Below are positions 17,274 to 25,411 of a stretch of DNA of 58,129 nt, one piece after another; position 1 is the first letter of the stretch; every line of letters starts with the position of its first letter. A program made the position numbers and the translations under genes. The notes beneath the pieces were generated by a model. It was not told where the DNA came from, searched no databases, and was given only the letters and a program-made list of their open reading frames with translations. Source of the stretch: an uncultured Planctomycetaceae bacterium (lineage in GTDB: Bacteria; Planctomycetota; Planctomycetia; Pirellulales; UBA1268); contig CAISJI010000168.1 of NCBI GenBank assembly GCA_903885565.1, positions 1 through 58,129 of the forward strand. The letters run 5' to 3'.

Positions 17274-18377
17274 ATGAACAGATCTCTGCGAGGCTGGTGG
17301 GTGCTGGCGGCTTTGATGCTCGCGCCCTGCGGAACCGAGAGGTCGCTCTGTGCGGCCGATGCGCCCCCGCCCGCCACAGGCTGGAGCGTGGCCTATCTGG
17401 GGGCCGTGGTTTTCCCTTCCGCGGCGCGTGGGCCGGACGGCCGCGAGCATGAGATCACAGGCCTCAGTGGCGTCACCTGGCTGGGGGGCGATCGCTACGC
17501 GGCGGTGATGGACAACAGCGCCAGTCTGATTCTCTTCACGCTTGAGTTCTCTCCCACCGGCCAACCGCTCGCCATCAGCGATCTGTCGGTCGTTGTGCTC
17601 AGTCAGCGGCACGATTACGAAGATCTCGCACCGGCGCTGTCTCCTGCTGGCGGAGCACCTGTGGGCAGTCTGTTCCTCTGCGAGGAGGATACGCCGGCGA
17701 TCCATCGGGTGGCGCTGGCCGACGGTATTGTGCAGGGAACTGTGCCCCTTCCACCGGTGCTGCGCAAGCCCCGCCCCAACCGCGGCCTGGAGAGCCTTGC
17801 TCTCGACCCCTCCGGCCGTCGGCTCTGGACCGCTACCGAGGAGGCCGTCCCGGCCGATGGCCCCGCCTCCGGCCCCGGCGTGGGGACTCTGCTCCGCCTC
17901 ATCTGCTGCGAACTGCCCGCCGCCGCCGGTCCTGAGCCCCTGCCGGCGGGGCGCCAAACGGCCTACGCCGTCGATCCTCCTCACGCACTGCTCAAGGTGA
18001 TGGCCGGTCCGCAACTCTCCGGCGTCACGGCGCTGGTCGCCTGTGGGGCCGGCCACCTGCTGGTGCTGGAGCGGAGTGCCGGCCCTGGTCTGCCGCCGTT
18101 TGAAAACCGGATCTATCTGGTCGACACTCTGGCCGCTCCCGATGTTTCGGCGTGCACCGGGCCGCTCCAGGCGAGACGCGATCTGCTCGCCTCAAAAACG
18201 CTGCTCTGGGCGGGGGCGTTGGGAATCAACCTGGAAGGACTCTGCTTTGGGGCGGCCCCGGCTGCCGGCGGCCGGGCACTGGTGGGCGTGGCCGACAATG
18301 GCGGGCTCTCAACCCCCAACCAGCTGGTCGGTTTTTCCTGCCGCGTCTCCCCTGAGCTGCCGGCTACCAGCCCATGA
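17274..18377 (+). CDS. Secreted esterase-like activity of phytase family protein
   Basis: The 367-residue product starts with an N-terminal signal peptide (about residues 1-28, ending near SLCAADA). It continues as a beta-propeller-like chain with features of the esterase-like activity of phytase family: an N-terminal EITGLSGVTWLGGDRYAAVMDN block, HDYEDLAPAL, LFLCEEDTPAIHRV, RGLESLALDPSGRRLW, and a C-terminal NLEGLCFG plus ALVGVADNGG. Members are thought to hydrolyse phosphoester or ester bonds outside the cytoplasm; the substrate here is unknown. ATG 17274 is taken over an in-frame TTG two codons earlier. Its 3' end overlaps the convergent 18364-18690 gene by 14 bases. Confidence 0.72.
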   Translation: MNRSLRGWWVLAALMLAPCGTERSLCAADAPPPATGWSVAYLGAVVFPSAARGPDGREHEITGLSGVTWLGGDRYAAVMDNSASLILFTLEFSPTGQPLAISDLSVVVLSQRHDYEDLAPALSPAGGAPVGSLFLCEEDTPAIHRVALADGIVQGTVPLPPVLRKPRPNRGLESLALDPSGRRLWTATEEAVPADGPASGPGVGTLLRLICCELPAAAGPEPLPAGRQTAYAVDPPHALLKVMAGPQLSGVTALVACGAGHLLVLERSAGPGLPPFENRIYLVDTLAAPDVSACTGPLQARRDLLASKTLLWAGALGINLEGLCFGAAPAAGGRALVGVADNGGLSTPNQLVGFSCRVSPELPATSP

Positions 18378-18690
18378 CCATGTTCGATTCAATCACCTTC
18401 CGCGCCCGCTCCAGATCGTCGCCGGTTTCGTGCATGTAGAGGCGGATCGCATGCAGTTTGTCCCCTGCCGCCTTGGCGAGGCACTCGCGGGCGGTGTTGC
18501 AGGGATCGATGCGCGAGTCGGTGAGACCGAGAGCCGATTTGGAGATCACCCACGAGTCGCGGGGGCGTCGCGTGAGGCGAACAACCCGTTCGCCGGGGTA
18601 GGCGTCTTCCACCACGGCTGCTGCCGCCTGCTCATCGGCAGCCCATGAAATGATGATGTGGGCCACGGTTTCGATTTCATACAGCGGCAT
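18364..18690 (-). CDS. Conserved-looking small hypothetical protein, 108 aa
   Basis: Starts at ATG 18690 (MPLYEIETVAHIII), with AAAGG placed about 7 bases upstream. The product is a compact alpha/beta-type chain: EIETVAHIIISWA, a helix with AADEQAAAAVV, then VVRLTRRPRDSWVISKSALG and a helical C-terminus (LYMHETGDDLERARKVI). No signal peptide, membrane helix or catalytic motif is apparent. The composition looks like a genuine cytosolic protein rather than a shadow frame. It converges with the esterase-like gene. Function unknown. Confidence 0.6.
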   Translation of the reverse strand: MPLYEIETVAHIIISWAADEQAAAAVVEDAYPGERVVRLTRRPRDSWVISKSALGLTDSRIDPCNTARECLAKAAGDKLHAIRLYMHETGDDLERARKVIESNMVMGW

Positions 18691-18786
18691 GGTGACCTTT
18701 CCGGTGGACGGGACCCACACGTGGGCAAGACGGTCTGTGGGCTGGCTGCCGAGCAGGCCATGGAGGAGCCCGACGCCGGCGAATGC

Positions 18787-18849
18787 GGCGGTGGGCCGAG
18801 TGGACTGACGTGACCATCCGAGGGGGGGCGATGACTTTTTCCACCGCAG
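18787..18849 (-). repeat. Structured dispersed repeat, copy F (partial, minus orientation)
   Basis: Read on the minus strand from 18849: CTGCGGTGGAAAAAGTCATC, later CAGTCCACTCGG. It matches the first half of copy B (CTGTCCGTGGGAAAAGTCATC, CAGTCCACTCGG) with the same spacing. The distal hairpin half is replaced by other sequence. Confidence 0.6.
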
Positions 18850-18901
18850 ATGGTTTTGTTAACATAGCCTACGTCACACGACAGCGGGAGGTGCCCACGC
18901 C

Positions 18902-19873
18902 ATGCAATACGATCGCGACGGATTTCCGATACCGCCAGCCTTTGATCCCGCGGCCGATCGCGACTCATTCGGCAATGGGTTTGGCTGGGGAGGCGGCCAG
19001 GTGCAGCCGGCCCCCGCCCCGGCAATTCCGGGGAGCGTTCCCGGACGTCAACCAAAAACCCGCAAGCGGGCTTGGCTGCTGCTGCTGGTGGCGGCCGGTC
19101 TGGTGCCGGCAGTGGTGATTCCGGAGGTGATGCCAGCGGTTCGGCAGGGAATTGTGGAATGGGCGCTGGAACGAGCGGCGGTGCGCGAGGCTGGCGAGGA
19201 TGTGCCGGGGGCGATTGCCGACCTCGGAACCGCCCTCTATTGGCATGGCGACGACCCCGATCTGCTCTGCATGAGAGCCCTGCTCCGGTTGGAGGATCGC
19301 GATGCTGCCGGGGCGATCGAAGATGCCACGCAGGCTGCCATGCAGGCGCCGCTGTCGCCTCAGCCGGCTCGGGTGCGGGCGCTGGCGGCTGTGGTGGCGG
19401 GGAATGTTGGCATGGCCTTGGCCGATGCCGGGATGGTGGTCGATCTGTCGGCCCCCGGCGACCCCGAGGCGCTCAACCACCGGGCCTATATCCGGGCACT
19501 GGTGGGGCGTGAACTTCCCGCAGCCCTTGCCGATATCGAGCGGGCCATCGCCACTCTCGGCGAACCTTCTCCCGAACTCCTCGACACCCGGGGCTTCCTC
19601 CTGCATCTGCTCGACCGGCAGGCAGAGGCGATCGATCAACTCAATCTGGCCATCGACGCGATGCAGCAAAACCGCCGGCAGTTGCGGCTCCTCTCCGGTC
19701 GCATGGAGCGCAGCGAACTCATCCGCCGGATGCGTGCCCTCGATCGAGGGCTGGCGGTGATGCTCCACCACCGGGCGTTGGCCTGTGCTGAGGCGGGGCT
19801 GGTGGAGCAGGCCGCTCAGGATGGGGAACTCGCCCGCAAAAAAGGCTTCGACCCCGCCCGGGGAATTTTCTAG
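18902..19873 (+). CDS. Single-pass membrane protein with TPR-like repeats
   Basis: The 323-residue product has a cytosolic, Pro/Gly-rich N-terminus of about 58 residues. One transmembrane helix follows (about 59-77, WLLLLVAAGLVPAVVI). The rest is a helical region of about 240 residues with TPR-type periodicity (AIADLGTALYWHGDDPDLL, AAGAIEDATQAAMQAP, AEAIDQLNLAIDAM), suggesting protein-protein binding. GGGAGGTG about 7 bases before the ATG fixes the start. A promoter-like TTTTCC (18837-18842), 17-bp spacer, TAACAT (18860-18865) lies upstream; its -35 half falls inside repeat copy F. Partner proteins are unknown. Confidence 0.78.
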   Translation: MQYDRDGFPIPPAFDPAADRDSFGNGFGWGGGQVQPAPAPAIPGSVPGRQPKTRKRAWLLLLVAAGLVPAVVIPEVMPAVRQGIVEWALERAAVREAGEDVPGAIADLGTALYWHGDDPDLLCMRALLRLEDRDAAGAIEDATQAAMQAPLSPQPARVRALAAVVAGNVGMALADAGMVVDLSAPGDPEALNHRAYIRALVGRELPAALADIERAIATLGEPSPELLDTRGFLLHLLDRQAEAIDQLNLAIDAMQQNRRQLRLLSGRMERSELIRRMRALDRGLAVMLHHRALACAEAGLVEQAAQDGELARKKGFDPARGIF

Positions 19874-20025
19874 GGGCCCTGTGCCCCGGCTGGCGGCTGG
19901 GAATGCCGCGGAAAGCCCGGGGGTTCCGTGGTGGGGAAAAGCGGGTATACTTCTGGCAGCGAAGCGGTTACCCGTCGTCGCCCTGGAAATCCGGCCGCAC
20001 TGGGCGGCTTCTGGCGGTGGCACAC

Positions 20026-20099
20026 GGGGGTGTAGCTCAGTTGGTTAGAGCGCCAGCCTGTCACGTTGGAGGCCGCGGGTTCGAGTCCCGTCACCCTCG
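20026..20099 (+). tRNA. tRNA-Asp (anticodon GTC)
   Basis: A complete cloverleaf of 74 bases. The acceptor stem GGGGGTG pairs with CACCCTC (one G-U), the D-arm contains AGCTCAGTTGGTTAGAGC, the anticodon stem-loop is CCAGC-CTGTCAC-GTTGG with anticodon GTC, and the T-arm is GCGGG-TTCGAGT-CCCGT. The discriminator base is G, the aspartate identity element. The 3' CCA is not encoded. A TATACT hexamer at 19946-19951 could be part of its promoter. Confidence 0.95.
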
Positions 20100-20126
20100 C
20101 TTTCCGCCGCCCGCCTCTTCTTTCCG

Positions 20127-20298
20127 CCGGCCTTCCTGATCGATTTTCGGGGAGGGGGTGCCCGGACCTAGAGCGGCTCCGGGCTGCATGCGTCGCCGGC
20201 TGCGGGACGGCAAAAGTTTCGTCGCATGCGCTCCTCAAGCGTTCGCCGATCCCTCCGCCTCCACCGGCCTCCCTGATCGATGTTCGGGGAGGGGGTGC
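20127..20298. repeat. 35-bp direct repeat flanking a decayed MITE-like copy
   Basis: 20127-20161 and 20264-20298 are 35-bp direct repeats with two mismatches (CCGGCCT-CCTGATCGAT, then -TTCGGGGAGGGGGTGC). They bracket the diverged element at 20169-20260. Each repeat contains a CCTCCC/GGGAGG-type inverted pair (weaker in the left copy). The right copy begins six bases beyond the kinase stop and could act as its terminator. Confidence 0.7.
20169..20260 (+). mobile_element. Decayed MITE-like element (second family member)
   Basis: Starts TAGAGCGGCTCCG and contains CGGCAAAAGTTTCGTCGC, CGCTCCTCAAGCGTTCGCCG and CCCTCCGCCT. These correspond in order to the reverse complement of the intact element at 30468-30614 (CGGCAAAAGTCTCGTCGC, CGCTCCTCGAGCGTTCGCCG, CCCTCCGCCT). 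The far terminal repeat is not recognisable. Confidence 0.7.
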
Positions 20299-20303
20299 TC
20301 GAG

Positions 20304-21407
20304 CTACTCCAAGCCTTCCAGCCAGGCGCGGATTTCGTTCTCGTATTCGCTCGCCAGCCCCCCCACGATCAACTGCCGGTGGAAACTGGCCGCCCCTTCC
20401 TTGACGAGATCGGCGTCCTCGGCGCTGGGAAACCGCTTGGCCGGATCGGCGGCGATCAGGCCGCGGAGGAAGCTCATCAGCAGTTCGTTGCAGGTGACTT
20501 CCGAGGGGAGTTGATGCGGCAGGCGATGCACCAGCGACCGCTTCGCCTCCAGCAGATCCCGATACGTTTGCAGACCGGCAAACGGGGGCTGGCCGGAGAG
20601 CATCTCGATCAGCACATAGCCCAGACTGGCCAGATCGGAGCGGGCAGTCGTATCCCTCCCCTCGAGGACCTCGGGGGCCGCGTAGGCGGGGGTGCAGGTG
20701 CGGTTGGGGGGGAGTTCATCGAGGGCCAGGGCCGAGCCGATGTCGATGATCTTCGCGTTCCCGGTGCGCTTCACCATGATGTTGGAGCTTTTGATGTCGC
20801 CGTGGACGATTCCCTCGCGGTGCAGGGCCGCCAATGCCGCGAGGCATTCACGCACGATGGCAATCGCCACGCCCGGCTTGAGCCGCGATTGCTGGGGACC
20901 GGCGGTCACGATCACGTTGTTGAGGTATTTCCAGCGGTCGTCACTCACGCTCGCCCGCGTGCGTTCCAGAAGTTCCGGGGCCAGCAGACGCGAGAGATCG
21001 AAGCCGTCGATCCACTCCATCTCCATGATGCGGATCCGCCGTTGCTCGACGAAATTATGCACATCGAGCAGATTGTCCTGCTGGATCTGCGCCACCCGGG
21101 CCGACACCTTGGCGATCCGTGCCATCGCCTCGTCGTAGAGCGCCTCGCTTTCATACCGCTCAGGCGAGAACACCTTCAGCGCCACCGGCAGCGTGAAGTG
21201 GTCGGAGCCGCGGCGTGTGGAGAGGAAAACAACCCCCTGCCCGCCGGAGCCGAGCCGGCGGGTGAGCTGATGGTATTCGGTCCAATTGAGCCGGCCCGCC
21301 TCCAGAATCTCTCCGTAGCGGCTGAGCAATTCATCGGGGCAGCGGTTGCCCGGTTCGCCGACAACCGACACCGTCGGTCGGCCTTCTTGATAGATGGTGG
21401 TTGTCAT
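20304..21407 (-). CDS. Hanks-type Ser/Thr protein kinase
   Basis: Soluble protein kinase of 367 residues with no transmembrane helix. The glycine loop is GSGGQGVV (53-60), the ATP-binding lysine is Lys78 in VALKVF, and the catalytic loop is HGDIKSSN (202-209, HGD in place of the common HRD). The magnesium motif is DIG (222-224, in place of DFG), and APE follows in AYAAPEVLEG. The catalytic Asp204, Lys206, Asn209 and Asp222 are all present, so it should be active. It lacks the PASTA or other sensor domains common in membrane-bound homologues. It converges with tRNA-Asp. Confidence 0.9.
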   Translation of the reverse strand: MTTTIYQEGRPTVSVVGEPGNRCPDELLSRYGEILEAGRLNWTEYHQLTRRLGSGGQGVVFLSTRRGSDHFTLPVALKVFSPERYESEALYDEAMARIAKVSARVAQIQQDNLLDVHNFVEQRRIRIMEMEWIDGFDLSRLLAPELLERTRASVSDDRWKYLNNVIVTAGPQQSRLKPGVAIAIVRECLAALAALHREGIVHGDIKSSNIMVKRTGNAKIIDIGSALALDELPPNRTCTPAYAAPEVLEGRDTTARSDLASLGYVLIEMLSGQPPFAGLQTYRDLLEAKRSLVHRLPHQLPSEVTCNELLMSFLRGLIAADPAKRFPSAEDADLVKEGAASFHRQLIVGGLASEYENEIRAWLEGLE

Positions 21408-21523
21408 CGGTCAACTACTCTGGTGTGCGGTGGAATGAGGCATGACCGCAGCGAAGATCGCTGGGTTGGAAGAACAGGCCGCGGCAGGCGGTTGGGTGGC
21501 TGGCGGACTGATTGCGGAGGCCG

Positions 21524-22498
21524 TTATGCTGGGAAATCATTTGGTGGCTCGGGAAATCCACGGGTTTTGTCGACCAGATTCCGGAGCGGCTCCCCCGAGA
21601 GATATCTCCGCAGGTTATCGCAGAAAAAGTCAGTCATGGCATCGATTCGGCGCGCGGATTGTCCGGCGACGTGAGGAGTGATGATCAGGCGGGGGGCTGT
21701 CCACAGCCGGCTGGTGGGGGCAGGCGGCTCCTGGGGGGTTACGTCGAGGGCCGCCGAATCGAGGTGGCCGCTTTCCAGGGCATCGGCCAGCGCGTTCTCA
21801 TCCACCAGCGGCCCGCGGGCCATGTTCACCAGGATCGCGCCGGGGGGGAGCATGGCCAGCGCCTGGGCATCGATCATGCCCCGCGTCTGGGGTGTCAGCG
21901 GGACGCACAAAAAGAGCACGTCGGCCCGGCGCAGCACCTCCGGAAGATCGGCGGGGCCGCCGAGGAAGTCGACCCCCGCCGGCTTGCGGATCGGGAAGAA
22001 GTCGGTGGCCAGGATCCGCACCCGAAACGGCCGCAGCACCTCCACCAGCCGTCGGCCAACGCCTCCGAGCCCCACAATCCCCACCGTGGCGTCGGTGAGA
22101 TCGCGGGTGGGGCGGCGGACGAATTCCCTGGCGGCCTGCTGCTCGAGAAAGAGGGGGAGCCGGCGGGTGCAGGCGATTGCCAGCCCCAGGCCATGCTCGG
22201 CGACCTGATCGGCGAGCACCCCAGAGGCGCTGGTGACAGTGATCTGCGAACCGATCACCTCCGGCACGAGGCAGTGATCCAAACCGGCTGCCGACGACTG
22301 AATCCAGCGCAGCCTGCTCCGGGCCACCACCTCGGCCCAGGGCACAGGCACCTTGGGGTGACCACAGAAGATATCTGCGCTGGGGAGCTCCACAGCCACC
22401 CGCTCCTGTCCGGCATCGACCAATTCGGCCTGGGGAACCACGGCCTGGATCTGGTGTTTGTGCTTCTGTTCGACCGGATAGCAAAGGACAATCCGCAT
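21524..22498 (-). CDS. D-isomer specific 2-hydroxyacid dehydrogenase family protein
   Basis: NAD(P)-dependent oxidoreductase of 324 residues. It has a Rossmann motif GLGGVGRRLVEVL, the substrate-side Arg in VNMARGPLVDENAL, the Glu-containing DVTPQEPPAP segment and the catalytic His in TPHVAGQS, all typical of the family. The substrate (for example glyoxylate, hydroxypyruvate or phosphoglycerate) cannot be assigned; it lacks the ACT domain of SerA. GAGGAG four bases before ATG 22498 fixes the start; longer in-frame versions are Arg/Pro-rich artefacts. It is divergent from the DoxX-like gene. Confidence 0.87.
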   Translation of the reverse strand: MRIVLCYPVEQKHKHQIQAVVPQAELVDAGQERVAVELPSADIFCGHPKVPVPWAEVVARSRLRWIQSSAAGLDHCLVPEVIGSQITVTSASGVLADQVAEHGLGLAIACTRRLPLFLEQQAAREFVRRPTRDLTDATVGIVGLGGVGRRLVEVLRPFRVRILATDFFPIRKPAGVDFLGGPADLPEVLRRADVLFLCVPLTPQTRGMIDAQALAMLPPGAILVNMARGPLVDENALADALESGHLDSAALDVTPQEPPAPTSRLWTAPRLIITPHVAGQSARRIDAMTDFFCDNLRRYLSGEPLRNLVDKTRGFPEPPNDFPA

Positions 22499-22668
22499 AG
22501 GCTCCTCAGGAAAATCAGGGAAACGGGGGCTGCCACCGGGGCTGGCGGTGCTCCGGCAGCCCCCGTCGGGGGGGCGCCGGGGAACGCCCCGCGCAATTCG
22601 ATCTTGTCGCCGGGGCAATTCATGGTTCAATAGCAATATCTCCCCGTCCCCCCGTGGTGCCCTCTTTC

Positions 22669-23610
22669 ATGGCGTTGTTGCGCTCCTCCATTCTGGCCGT
22701 GGCAGCCTTGGCGTTCCTGCGCATTGTCGTGGGGATGCATTTCTTTCTGGAGGGCATGAGCCACCTCCGCGATCCAAACTGGTCCAGTGCCGGATTTCGC
22801 AAAGCCGCCGTCGGCCCCCTGGCGGAGCAGCTCCGCGCGGGCCTGCCGCAGACCGGCAACTGGTCAACCACGCTCGGATTGGCCGATGACCGGCCGGTGG
22901 CCGAGGTGGCCGGGCTGTGGAAGCAGAGCGTGATCGATTCCTGGAAAAAAGATCTGGAACTGCGTTGCCGCGTGGTACCGCTGGAGGCCGCGGCACTGGC
23001 CGGGGCTGAAAAGCACCTGGCAGCCGCCGAAGGGGAGCTGACCGACTATCTGGGCTCGATCGACGATTCCTTGACCGACTACCGGCTGCAGGTGCAGCGC
23101 TTGGCAGAGATGGAACGCTCGCCAGCCTCGTCTGAGGTGCCCTTTGCCCGCGAACGAATCACCAAGAAACGCCGCGAGCTGGCCGGTCAGGCCGCCGGGT
23201 GGATGAACGATGTGGCGGCCATCGGCGTAAAGCTTACCGGTGCCTGGAATGATACGCTTCAGCCGGCCGACCAGAGCCGGGTGGCGGCAGCCGACGTGCC
23301 GACTTCGCTCTGGAAAACAGACCGATTTGTGAGCTGGTCGCTGGTGACCATCGGGGCCTGTCTGGTGCTGGGATTGCTGGTTCCCTTCAATGCGATGGGG
23401 GGAGTCTGTTTTCTGGCGAGCGTGATTGCGGCCCAGCCGTTCTGGGTGCCTGGGGCTCAGGCCACTTATGATCAGTGGGTGGAATTGGCTGCCTTGCTCG
23501 TGCTGGCAGCGATGCCGATCGGCGGCTGGAGCGGGATCGATTATTTTCTGCGCAACTGGTGTGCGGGATGGGGTTGTTGCGGGCTGAAATCAGATGAGGT
23601 GAGAGGATGA
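22669..23610 (+). CDS. DoxX-like membrane protein with large extramembrane insert
   Basis: The 313-residue product has an N-terminal transmembrane helix with the DoxX-like FLRIVVGMHFFLEGMSHL. A mostly helical hydrophilic region of about 180 residues follows, with coiled-coil character (AGAEKHLAAAEGELTDYL, FARERITKKRRELAGQ). A cluster of three C-terminal helices starts at VSWSLVTIGACLVLGLLVPFN. Ordinary DoxX proteins are about half this size, so the insert is notable. ATG 22669 is used; GTG 22654 is an alternative. Its stop overlaps the following oxidoreductase start by four bases (ATGA), so the two are translationally coupled and probably act together. Confidence 0.75.
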   Translation: MALLRSSILAVAALAFLRIVVGMHFFLEGMSHLRDPNWSSAGFRKAAVGPLAEQLRAGLPQTGNWSTTLGLADDRPVAEVAGLWKQSVIDSWKKDLELRCRVVPLEAAALAGAEKHLAAAEGELTDYLGSIDDSLTDYRLQVQRLAEMERSPASSEVPFARERITKKRRELAGQAAGWMNDVAAIGVKLTGAWNDTLQPADQSRVAAADVPTSLWKTDRFVSWSLVTIGACLVLGLLVPFNAMGGVCFLASVIAAQPFWVPGAQATYDQWVELAALLVLAAMPIGGWSGIDYFLRNWCAGWGCCGLKSDEVRG

Positions 23611-25292
23611 ACCTGAACGAAGCGCAGAAAAAGATCGGCAAGGAAAATTTCGATGATGTCGTCGGCCTCACCCGGCGCGACTTTCTCACCGGAACGCTGG
23701 CAGCCGGCCTGGCCACCGGCGCCGGGCTGGGATCGATCTACTTCGGCTACGGGCAGAGCGTCGGCAGCCCGCTGCGCGTCGGTGTGATCGGCACTGGCGA
23801 TGAGGGAAGCGTGCTGCTGGGCGCCCATTCTCCCGACTATCTGCAGGTGGTGGCGATCGCCGATGTGCGGCCCTACAACGTCTTTCGGGCGTTCCACGGC
23901 GACATTTCCAGTCCGACGGCCTATGCCGCCCGTCCGGGGCTGATGAGCAAATACAAGTGGTCTACCGAAGACGCCGCCCGCCAGCAGGTGAAGGTGTATG
24001 GGCCCTACGAAGAACTGCTGGCCGACGACAGCGTGGAGGCGGTGATCATCGCCCTTCCCCTCCACCTCCATGCTGAGGCCGCGATCAAGGCAATGCGGGC
24101 TGGCAAGCACGTGTTGACCGAAAAGCTGATGGGCCATTCGATCCACGAATGCAAGGAGATGGGCCGGGTCTCACGGGAGACGGGCAAGATTCTCGCGACC
24201 GGCCACCAGCGGCACTACAGCATCCTCTACGACAACGCCGTCCACACCATCGGCAAGGCCAAGTTGCTCGGCGACCTCCACTCCATCCGCGCCCAGTGGC
24301 ACCGCGGCAATCTGCCGGGCAACGACAGCTGGAAGCCGGCCATGCCGGGGGACGAGTCGCTGCTGAAGCGTCTGGCGGGCTGGAAAAAGGATCTCGACAA
24401 CGCCAAGCCGGGTGATGTTGCCGGCCTGCAAAAGAAGATTGCTCAGCTGGAGGCCCAGATTCTTGACGCCGACGTCGATGCGGCGAAATTCGGCTACACG
24501 TCGATGACGCTCCCCGACGGCTCGACGCGGCCGCCGCTGGAAGAGCTGATTCGCTGGCGGCTCTGGAACCGCACGGGCGGCGGGCTGATGGCGGAACTCG
24601 GCAGCCACCAACTCGATGCGTCTGGAATCTTCGTCTCGGCGATGTTCAATGACGGCAGGAAGGTGAAGCCGCTGACGGTCACCGCGGTCGGCAATCGGAG
24701 CATCTTTCCGGCCGATCGGGAGGTTGAAGACCACGTCTACTGCATGTACGAGTATCCGGCTCCCGGCTACGAGGAAGACCACAACAAGAAGGTGGTCGTC
24801 ACCTATTCCTCGATCAACGGCAATGGCTTCGGTGATTACGGCGAAGTGGTGATGGGCACCAAGGGCACGCTGGTGCTGGAGCGGGAACAGGATGTGATGC
24901 TCTACAAGGGAGCGGCCAAGGATACCCGCGTCACGGTTGCCAAGGCGAAGGACGGAACTCCCACGCTCGATACCACCGAAAGTGGTGGCGGCGGTGGTGC
25001 GGCAGCCGCCGGGAAGAGTGGTGGCGATGGTGCCCCTCCCTCCCGTGGCTACACCGAGGAGATGGAGCACTGGGCGTGGTGCATTCGCAATCCGGCCCCG
25101 GAAAACCAGCCCCGCTGCAAGCCGGAGGTGGCGATTGCCGATGCGGTGATCGCTTTGGTGAGCAACATCGCCCTGGCCAATCCCGATACCCAGGCCCGGA
25201 TCACGTTCAAGCCGGAGTGGTTTGATATCGCTAGCGACGAAACCCCCGAAGGGGTGAAGCCCGACACCACCCGCGAACGATACACGATTTGA
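23607..25292 (+). CDS. Tat-exported Gfo/Idh/MocA-family oxidoreductase
   Basis: The 561-residue product has a twin-arginine signal (LTRRDFLTGTLAAGLATG, about residues 21-38). A Rossmann fold follows (LRVGVIGTGDEGSVLLG) with the family signature EKLMGHSIHECKEM, in which EK..GHS replaces the usual EKP. The long C-terminal part has a catalytic-type Gly/His block (GGGLMAELGSHQLDAS) and a Gly/Ala-rich linker near residue 460. It is expected to be an NAD(P)-dependent dehydrogenase or isomerase acting on a sugar derivative outside the cytoplasm with pre-bound cofactor. It overlaps the DoxX-like gene by four bases, which suggests a membrane-associated redox unit. Confidence 0.87.
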   Translation: MNLNEAQKKIGKENFDDVVGLTRRDFLTGTLAAGLATGAGLGSIYFGYGQSVGSPLRVGVIGTGDEGSVLLGAHSPDYLQVVAIADVRPYNVFRAFHGDISSPTAYAARPGLMSKYKWSTEDAARQQVKVYGPYEELLADDSVEAVIIALPLHLHAEAAIKAMRAGKHVLTEKLMGHSIHECKEMGRVSRETGKILATGHQRHYSILYDNAVHTIGKAKLLGDLHSIRAQWHRGNLPGNDSWKPAMPGDESLLKRLAGWKKDLDNAKPGDVAGLQKKIAQLEAQILDADVDAAKFGYTSMTLPDGSTRPPLEELIRWRLWNRTGGGLMAELGSHQLDASGIFVSAMFNDGRKVKPLTVTAVGNRSIFPADREVEDHVYCMYEYPAPGYEEDHNKKVVVTYSSINGNGFGDYGEVVMGTKGTLVLEREQDVMLYKGAAKDTRVTVAKAKDGTPTLDTTESGGGGGAAAAGKSGGDGAPPSRGYTEEMEHWAWCIRNPAPENQPRCKPEVAIADAVIALVSNIALANPDTQARITFKPEWFDIASDETPEGVKPDTTRERYTI

Positions 25293-25323
25293 GGCAGGGG
25301 CTGGTGACCTGACCGGCGAAACC

Positions 25324-25345
25324 GCCGGCCGCTGTCCCGGCCGGC
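25324..25345 (+). terminator. GC hairpin after the Gfo/Idh/MocA gene
   Basis: GCCGGCC (25324-25330) pairs with GGCCGGC (25339-25345), 32 bases past the stop. No U-run follows. Confidence 0.4.
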
Positions 25346-25355
25346 CTCGCTCGAC

Positions 25356-25411
25356 GTGCTGGGACTGGCGTGCTGGGACTGGCGTGCTGGGACTGGCGTG
25401 CTGGTTTTGGC
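25356..25411 (+). repeat. 14-bp tandem repeat, four units
   Basis: GTGCTGGGACTGGC at 25356, 25370 and 25384 is perfect; the fourth unit at 25398 is GTGCTGGTTTTGGC. It lies between genes. Confidence 0.9.

Noticed and set aside
25356-25411. Possible CRISPR-like array
   Set aside because: The 14-bp units are directly adjacent with no spacers, and no cas genes are present. The 18-bp and 21-bp repeats at 1 and 33709 are in-frame coding repeats.
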